Assembly: GCA_964511405.1 (NCBI GenBank)
Contig: CAZEFK010000143.1
Span: forward strand, 1 to 18,854
DNA from: CAZEFK01 sp964511405
GTDB taxonomy: Bacteria > Pseudomonadota > Alphaproteobacteria > Elsterales > Elsteraceae
DNA: 18,854 bases
Reading direction: 5' to 3'
Shown here: positions 13,845 through 18,854 of the stretch, piece by piece
Layout: each line of letters starts with the position of its first letter
How positions within the stretch are numbered: the stretch's first letter is position 1
Translations under genes and position numbers: made by a program
The notes under the pieces: model-generated
Database searches by the model: none
What the model was told of the DNA's origin: nothing
The model's input: only the letters and a program-made list of their open reading frames with translations

Positions 13845-15092
13845 CTACGACTTCGCCAGCAGCGCCTGGATCTGCTTGGCGGCGGCGTCCATCGCCTCCT
13901 GCGGCGTGGCACTCTTCAGCAGCACCGACTGCACTCGGTCGTAGAAGATCTGGACGATCTGCACCCAGGCCTTGTTCGACGGCACGGTGCGGCCATAGGG
14001 CAGCATGTCCCGGAAGCCCTTGAGCAGCGGGTCCTGGAACCGGGGCTGGCTCATGGCCGAGGTCCGCGCCGGGTAGGTGTCGGTGTAGAAGCCCATCTGT
14101 TCGGGCTGGCTGAGGAATTTGACCAGCTTCCAGGCCGCGTCGGGATGCTTGGTCTTGGCCGGGATGATGAAGTTCCAGCCGGCCAGCACCGCGACCGTCG
14201 GCTTGCCGTCGGGGTGCGGCAGCTTGCCGACGCCCAGCTCCAGACTCGGGGCCTCGGACTTGATCGCCGGCAGGTCGTACTGGCCCGAGGCGTACATGGC
14301 GATGGTGCCCGAGGTGAACAGGCGGCGCAGCGCGAGGCCGTCGTTCTGCAGGGTCGAGGGCGGCGCCACGCCCGCCTTGATGAACAGGTCGGTATAGAAC
14401 GTGACCGCCTGGACCGCGGCCGGCTGATTGAGGACCGCCTTGGTCTCGTCCTCGGACAGGATCGAGCCGCCATTGCCCCAGATGAAGGGCAGGGCGCGGG
14501 TCATCATGTTGGCGACCTCGCCGCCGCCGTCGAGGCCGTAGCCATATTGCTGCTGGCCCTTGGCGTTGACCTTGGTCAGCTTTTTCGCCGCCGCCAGCAG
14601 CGCGTCCCAGGTCTCGGGGAACTGCTCGGGATCGAGGCCGGCCTCGCGGAACAGCGCCTTGTTGTAGAGCATGGCATGGGTCTCGACCCGGAACGGCATG
14701 CCGTAGAGCTTGCCCTTCCAGGTCGCCGAGCCCAGCGCGCCGGGCACGATGTCGGAGAGGTCGACCTTGTCCTGTTTGACCCGCTCGTCCAGCGCCATGA
14801 CCTGGCCGGTGGCGGCGAAGGGCACGTTCCAGCCGTTGTTGATGTCGATGATGTCGGGCGGGGTGCCGGCGCGCAGCGCCACCTGCACCTTGTTCTGCAG
14901 GCCGTCGGCGACGGTCTGCTCGATCTTGACCGTGATGTCGGGGTTGGCGGCGTGGAACTGCTTGGCCAGCTCTTCGGCCCGGGTCGCGCCCCAATTGGGC
15001 GCCCACCAGACGATCTCCTCGGCGCTGGCGCCGGCCGCCCACAGGGCGCCGGCGGCGACGGCCAGGCCGGCGGCCACGCGATGCATCCTCAT
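13845..15092 (-). CDS. Sugar ABC transporter substrate-binding protein (family 1)
   Basis: This is a 415-residue periplasmic protein with a Sec signal, MRMHRVAAGLAVAAGALWA, and a likely cleavage after ASA (~residue 24). Mature-domain features are EIVWWAPNWGATRAEELAKQF, the PDIIDINNGW segment facing the ligand cleft, KGKLYGMPFRVETHAMLYN, and GWNFIIPAKTKHPDAAWKLV near the C-terminus. All of these are standard for MalE/UgpB-type sugar-binding proteins. ATG 15092 overlaps the TGA of the upstream LacI gene (ATGA), with GGGAGG 8 nt upstream. A second Met two codons later is possible. It is the second gene of the operon; the bound sugar is unknown. Confidence 0.93.
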   Translation of the reverse strand: MRMHRVAAGLAVAAGALWAAGASAEEIVWWAPNWGATRAEELAKQFHAANPDITVKIEQTVADGLQNKVQVALRAGTPPDIIDINNGWNVPFAATGQVMALDERVKQDKVDLSDIVPGALGSATWKGKLYGMPFRVETHAMLYNKALFREAGLDPEQFPETWDALLAAAKKLTKVNAKGQQQYGYGLDGGGEVANMMTRALPFIWGNGGSILSEDETKAVLNQPAAVQAVTFYTDLFIKAGVAPPSTLQNDGLALRRLFTSGTIAMYASGQYDLPAIKSEAPSLELGVGKLPHPDGKPTVAVLAGWNFIIPAKTKHPDAAWKLVKFLSQPEQMGFYTDTYPARTSAMSQPRFQDPLLKGFRDMLPYGRTVPSNKAWVQIVQIFYDRVQSVLLKSATPQEAMDAAAKQIQALLAKS

Positions 15093-16135
15093 ATCGGCTT
15101 CCTCCCTTGCTGGTCTTTCGGCTGGGCGCCGCAGGATCGGCGCACCACCAGCCGGGCCTCGATCACCAGCGCATCGGGCTCCGGCAGCTGCTCGGGCGCC
15201 TCGATCAGCGCCATCAGGCGCGCGACCGCGGCCTCGGCGACCCGGTCGGCGGCGAACGCGACGGTGGTCAGCGGCACCTCGGCGAAGGCGGCGGCCTCGA
15301 TGTCGTCGAAGCCGATCAGCGCCAGCTGCCCGGGGACCGCGATCCCGGCCTCGCGGCACCAGCGCAGGGCGCCGATCGCCAGGCGGTCGGTCGAGGTGAA
15401 CAGGGCGGTGGGCGGCGGGACGATCGCCATCAGGTGGGGCATGGCCTGGTAGCCGTGCAGGGCGGTGCCGCCGTCGGGGTCGGCGACCAGGGCCGGGTCG
15501 ACAGGCAGACCGGCCGCCGCCAGCGCCGCGGCGTAGCCTTCGAACTTCTCCAGGTTGCCGTGGCTGCGGCCGGCGTCCAGGAAGGCGATGCGGCGATGGC
15601 CGAGCCCGATCAGGTGGCGCGTCGCGGCGGCCGCGCCGGCGCGGTTGTCGATTGCGACCAGGTCGATGGCGGCGGTCGGCTCGCCGGTCAGCAGCACCAC
15701 GGGGTAGCCCGCGCGCCGGAGCGGCCGGATGTGATCGAGGGCGTGGTGGGTGGCGGGATAGATCAGGATGCCGTCGACCTGGCGGGCGCGCAGCATGTCG
15801 ACGGCGGCATGCTCCTTGTCCACCCGGTTGTCGCTGGCGGCCAGGATCATGCTGTAGCCGCGGTCGGCCAGCAGCCGCTCGATGGCATAGGCCGACAGCG
15901 TCAGGATCGGGTTCATGATGTCGGTCAGGATCACGCCGACCGTGCGCGTGCGCCGGCGCACCAGGGCGCGGGCGATGTCGTTGGGCCGGTAGTCGAGGTC
16001 GTGCGCGGCCGCCAGGATGACGTCGCGGGTCGCGGCCGGAATCCGGCCGCTGCCGCGCAGGGCCACCGACACCGTGTTGATCGAGAACCCGGTGCGGTCG
16101 GCGATGTCCTTCAGGCGAATGCGCGGCCGGCTCAT
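15089..16135 (-). CDS. LacI-family transcriptional regulator of the sugar-import operon
   Basis: This 348-residue regulator has an HTH at residues ~6-27 (IRLKDIADRTGFSINTVSVA), a hinge with YRPNDIARALVRRRTRTVGV, and a peripla-type effector domain. Landmarks are ILTDIMNPI, MLRARQVDGILIYPA, LIGLGHRRIAFLDAG, ALFTSTDRLAIGALRW, LALIGFDDIEAAAF and VPLTTVAF, the full canonical set. It is the first gene of the operon it presumably controls and is translationally coupled to the sugar-binding protein (ATGA). That implies autoregulation from the operators at 16177-16216. The start ATG 16135 has GGGAGGAG about 12 nt upstream. Confidence 0.95.
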   Translation of the reverse strand: MSRPRIRLKDIADRTGFSINTVSVALRGSGRIPAATRDVILAAAHDLDYRPNDIARALVRRRTRTVGVILTDIMNPILTLSAYAIERLLADRGYSMILAASDNRVDKEHAAVDMLRARQVDGILIYPATHHALDHIRPLRRAGYPVVLLTGEPTAAIDLVAIDNRAGAAAATRHLIGLGHRRIAFLDAGRSHGNLEKFEGYAAALAAAGLPVDPALVADPDGGTALHGYQAMPHLMAIVPPPTALFTSTDRLAIGALRWCREAGIAVPGQLALIGFDDIEAAAFAEVPLTTVAFAADRVAEAAVARLMALIEAPEQLPEPDALVIEARLVVRRSCGAQPKDQQGRKPI

Positions 16136-16176
16136 CGGCGACGTGGCTCCTCCCGGTTTATGCAGCGTCCGTGCTT

Positions 16177-16216
16177 TGGATTAACGTTACTCTGCCACTG
16201 CATTAGCGCTAATGCA
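16177..16216. promoter_or_regulatory. Paired LacI-type operators in front of the sugar-import operon
   Basis: The primary site is a perfect 18-bp palindrome TGCATTAGCGCTAATGCA (16199-16216) with the central CpG characteristic of LacI/PurR-family operators. A second, weaker site TGGATTAACGTTACTCTG (16177-16194) shares its left half (7 of 9 bases) and contains the palindrome TAACGTTA. The centres are 22 bp apart, two helical turns, on the same DNA face. A minus-strand -35-like TTGCAT overlaps the primary site, so binding should block transcription of the LacI-led operon about 45 bp upstream of its start codon. Confidence 0.75.
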
Positions 16217-16257
16217 AGCCCCGTAGCATGCCGGCCGAGCGCGGTCAGGCGGACGGG

Positions 16258-16344
16258 TCAGGTCCGAGGCGACGATGGATGACCTACCGTCCGTCCAGGG
16301 GATTTGCGGAGATTGCCGACGATGTCCGTACCCAGGACGAACAT
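16258..16344 (-). pseudogene. Remnant of a PIN-domain (VapC/FitB-like) toxin gene
   Basis: Eight bases after the antitoxin stop, ATG 16344 opens a 28-codon frame beginning MFVLGTDIVGNLRKS. This matches the N-terminal strand and helix of PIN toxins (typical form M-x-x-L-D-T-x-V-x-S-x-L-R). Two lesions are visible. The first catalytic Asp (position 5) is Gly. The frame also ends at TGA 16258 after about 28 residues instead of ~130-140, with no further PIN sequence in any minus-strand frame before the operator region at 16216. The placement directly behind a Phd/YefM antitoxin supports the reading. Confidence 0.6.
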
Positions 16345-16352
16345 TGGCCCCG

Positions 16353-16625
16353 CTACGGCTCGACGTCGTCCGGTCCGAATAGGGGATCGCCGCGCCGCAC
16401 ATCGCGCATGGCGCGGTCGAAGGCGTCCTCTTCATCGCCGGCATAGCCGGCGGACGGCAGATAGCTCTTCAGATTGGGCTTGGCGTCGTCGAAATATTCC
16501 CGAGAGACGATTACGACTTCGCGGCCGTCGCGGCATCGGACGAACTGTGGGCGACCGGACACCGCGGCGTCGACGACTTCCGAAAATCGATGGCGGGCAT
16601 CGGCCGCCTGCCATTTATCGGACAT
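16353..16625 (-). CDS. Type II toxin-antitoxin system antitoxin, Phd/YefM family
   Basis: This 90-residue protein has the Phd/YefM N-terminal DNA-binding fold: WQAADARHRFSEVVDAAVSG, then PQFVRCRDGREVVIVSREYF. A variable acidic C-terminal tail (GDEEDAFDRAMRD) follows, of the kind that wraps a toxin. Family antitoxins neutralise a partner ribonuclease and repress their own promoter. ATG 16625 has AAGGAG 7 nt upstream. The gene that should encode the toxin, 8 bp downstream, is a truncated PIN remnant, so this is an orphan antitoxin. Its codon use is a little less GC-extreme than its neighbours, consistent with acquisition by transfer. Confidence 0.88.
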   Translation of the reverse strand: MSDKWQAADARHRFSEVVDAAVSGRPQFVRCRDGREVVIVSREYFDDAKPNLKSYLPSAGYAGDEEDAFDRAMRDVRRGDPLFGPDDVEP

Positions 16626-16693
16626 GGCCTGGCTCCTTCATCCAGCATGCGAGTATGGCGGCCGGACGGGTGTCGTCCAAGCAGGTGACGCGG

Positions 16694-17449
16694 TCACGAT
16701 CCCAGCAACCGGCGCAGATAGGCCTCGGGGTCGCGCAGGAAGCGGCGCATCAGCTGCCAGTGCTCGATCTCTTCCAGCGGGCGCCGGGCGATCCCGGTCT
16801 CGTCGATCCACAGGATGTCGGCCTCGGGGTGGCTCATCAGGATCGGGCTGTGGGTCGCCAGCACCGCCTGCGAGCGGCCGTCGCGATGGATCTCGTCCAG
16901 CAGGCACAGGAGCGACAGCTGGCGCTGCGGCGACAGCGCCGCCTCCGGCTCGTCCAGGAGATAGAGCAGGGCCTCGCTCGCCTCCAGCTGCGCGGAGAGC
17001 AGCGACAGCATGCTCTCGCCCCGGCTCTGCTCGTCCAGCCGGCGCCACTCGTCGGTGGTCGCCATGCGCAGGGCGCCGCGGGCCGACAGCCGGCCGACGA
17101 TGTCGGTCAGGCGGTCGGCGCGCACGAACAGCCCGCGCGGCAGCCGCCCGGGGCCGACGTCGACGGTCACCGCATCGGACAGCGCGGTGCCGGGGCGGTC
17201 GTCGTCGCTCTCGGCATAGCTGCCGCCGCCGCTGGGCGGGATGCCGCAGCGGGCGGCGATGGCTTCCAGCAACGTGGTCTTGCCTGAGCCGTTCTCACCG
17301 ACCAGCACCGTCAGCGGTTTCTCCAGGCGGATCTCGACCGGGCCGTTGGCCAGGAACGGCAGCCGCATGCCGCGGGCGCCGGCGCGGCCGGGATCGACCG
17401 CAACGCCGTGGACGAGCAGGTTGACGCGCGGGGAACGGCGACGGGGCAT
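16694..17449 (-). CDS. AAA/ABC-like family ATPase (predicted ATPase, COG3910-type)
   Basis: This 251-residue stand-alone P-loop ATPase of the ABC/SMC-like group has Walker A GENGSGKT (51-58), a degenerate signature SRGES (142-146), Walker B LLYLLDEPE (161-169; D166, E167), and a switch histidine H200 in LATHSPILM. The N-terminal strand PVEIRLEKPLTVLVGENG and the lid LSPQRQLSLL resemble predicted ATPases with no transmembrane partner, distantly related to OLD/RecF proteins. No nuclease (TOPRIM) domain or partner gene is present. It might act in DNA- or protein-linked housekeeping or defence, but the role is unknown. It is divergent from metH and 68 bp upstream of the antitoxin gene. The start ATG 17449 has only a weak AGG upstream. 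Confidence 0.85.
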   Translation of the reverse strand: MPRRRSPRVNLLVHGVAVDPGRAGARGMRLPFLANGPVEIRLEKPLTVLVGENGSGKTTLLEAIAARCGIPPSGGGSYAESDDDRPGTALSDAVTVDVGPGRLPRGLFVRADRLTDIVGRLSARGALRMATTDEWRRLDEQSRGESMLSLLSAQLEASEALLYLLDEPEAALSPQRQLSLLCLLDEIHRDGRSQAVLATHSPILMSHPEADILWIDETGIARRPLEEIEHWQLMRRFLRDPEAYLRRLLGS

Positions 17450-17481
17450 GGCAGACCTAACCTCAGCAACATCCGTGGGCG

Positions 17482-17503
17482 GTGGGAATGGGCCCTATCC
17501 CAC
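17482..17503. promoter_or_regulatory. Imperfect 22-bp dyad between the ATPase and metH genes
   Basis: GTGGGA (17482-17487) and TCCCAC (17498-17503) flank a GGGCCC core (17490-17495), with two mismatched pairs between. It lies ~33 bp upstream of the ATPase start codon (minus strand). It could be a regulatory protein site for that gene or a hairpin in its leader; there is no further support. Confidence 0.3.
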
Positions 17504-17560
17504 TCTCCGCGAACCATCTTCCCGGCGTCCGCGTTGATCGTGGGATCTTGTTGCATCACC

Positions 17561-17580
17561 ACATAAGGATATGTTTATAT
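17561..17580. promoter_or_regulatory. AT-rich palindrome upstream of metH (candidate methionine-cycle operator)
   Basis: The sequence ACATAAGGATATGTTTATAT is a near-palindrome centred at 17570/17571, 20-40 bp before the metH start codon. It is strikingly AT-rich in a very GC-rich window. It resembles, from memory, the A/T palindromes with a GATATC-like core assigned to ArsR-type SahR/SamR regulators of methionine genes in alphaproteobacteria. That family match is recollection; the palindrome itself is directly visible. Confidence 0.5.
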
Positions 17581-17600
17581 CGTGGCCCATGGAGGTGGCG

Positions 17601-18691
<1,091 letters not shown>

Positions 18692-18703
18692 CGGGGACCC
18701 TTC

Positions 18704-18854
18704 TTGTCTGTCGATCCGGCTGCGGCCTCGGCCGCGCGCACGTTCGTCAACATCGGCGAGCGGACCAACGTCACCGGCTCCGCCAAATTCCGCAAGCTGG
18801 TCGCCGAGGGCGACTATCCTGCGGCCCTGTCGGTCGCGCGCCAGCAGGTCGAGG
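18704..18854 (+). CDS. metH: Methionine synthase, pterin/cobalamin-binding half (split MetH), 3'-truncated by window
   Basis: After the stop of the homocysteine half, the same reading frame continues 12 bases later from TTG 18704. It encodes FVNIGERTNVTGSAKFRKLV, the hallmark opening of the methyltetrahydrofolate-binding domain of MetH, then GDYPAALSVARQQVE, and runs off the window. TTG is the only plausible initiator before the conserved sequence; ACGGGGA lies about 7 nt upstream as a weak ribosome site. The two halves form the split MetH common in alphaproteobacteria: this half binds folate, cobalamin and the activation domain, while the preceding gene supplies homocysteine. They are certainly co-transcribed. 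Confidence 0.88.
   Translation, partial: MSVDPAAASAARTFVNIGERTNVTGSAKFRKLVAEGDYPAALSVARQQVE

Noticed and set aside
12894..15452. An 852-codon plus-strand open frame
   Set aside because: It is the antisense shadow of two permease and binding-protein genes and the LacI gene, with Gln/Arg/Gly/Asp low-complexity composition and no recognisable fold.
16187..16444. An 85-codon minus-strand frame downstream of the antitoxin as a candidate toxin
   Set aside because: It overlaps the antitoxin gene in another frame and has no toxin motif; the PIN-like start at 16344 in a different frame explains the locus better.
16694..17449. Reading the AAA ATPase and antitoxin as one defence system
   Set aside because: The 68-bp gap, the lack of a nuclease or effector partner, and the antitoxin's own PIN remnant give no positive link between them.
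17571..17600. Upstream ATG 17571 as the metH start
   Set aside because: It lies in the AT-rich palindrome and lacks a ribosome site, whereas ATG 17601 has GGAGG at the correct distance and begins the conserved protein.

Overview
The window is very GC-rich, densely coded and has short intergenic gaps. Its gene content points to an alphaproteobacterium, probably a soil or plant-associated Rhodospirillales/Rhizobiales-type organism. The pointers are a split methionine synthase, several LacI-type regulators, binding-protein-dependent importers, a MocD/MocE-type oxygenase pair and TolB-like/TPR proteins. No rRNA, tRNA, CRISPR array or insertion sequence was seen. The taxonomic call is inference from gene families only.

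Layout: (1) 64-1583 (+), the two ATPase subunits of an oligopeptide/dipeptide importer; the first is cut by the window edge, whose first ~60 bases look artefactual. A 58-codon helical ORF follows (1658-1834). (2) 1844-4441 (-), an orphan Tat-type solute-binding protein followed by a TolB-like/TPR protein, with two perfect hairpins in the leader. (3) 4689-6059 (+), a MATE efflux pump. (4) 6137-8274 (-), an integral-membrane di-iron hydroxylase (MocD-like), a Rieske ferredoxin (MocE-like) and a hydroxypyruvate-isomerase-family TIM barrel. They are divergent from a LacI-type regulator (8438-9466, +) across a region of nested inverted repeats. (5) 9468-11188 (-), an SDR-DoxX fusion coupled to a DUF2269-type membrane protein. 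(6) 11277-16135 (-), a complete regulatory and transport operon: LacI regulator, sugar-binding protein, two MalF/MalG-type permeases and an SDR dehydrogenase, with a perfect 18-bp operator upstream and no ATPase gene. (7) 16258-16625 (-), a Phd/YefM antitoxin followed by a dead PIN-toxin remnant. (8) 16694-17449 (-), an AAA/ABC-like ATPase. (9) 17601-end (+), split metH: the homocysteine-binding half, interrupted by a 10-N scaffold gap that is almost certainly a false gap, then the start of the pterin/B12 half.

Functionally, most of the window is about scavenging small organic molecules (peptides, sugars or polyols, possibly methylated inositol-like compounds) under local LacI control. The most interesting items are the MocD/MocE/isomerase/LacI catabolic unit, the operator architectures at 8359-8415 and 16177-16216, an AT-rich palindrome in front of metH, the dead toxin behind an intact antitoxin, and the SBP plus TolB/TPR pair.
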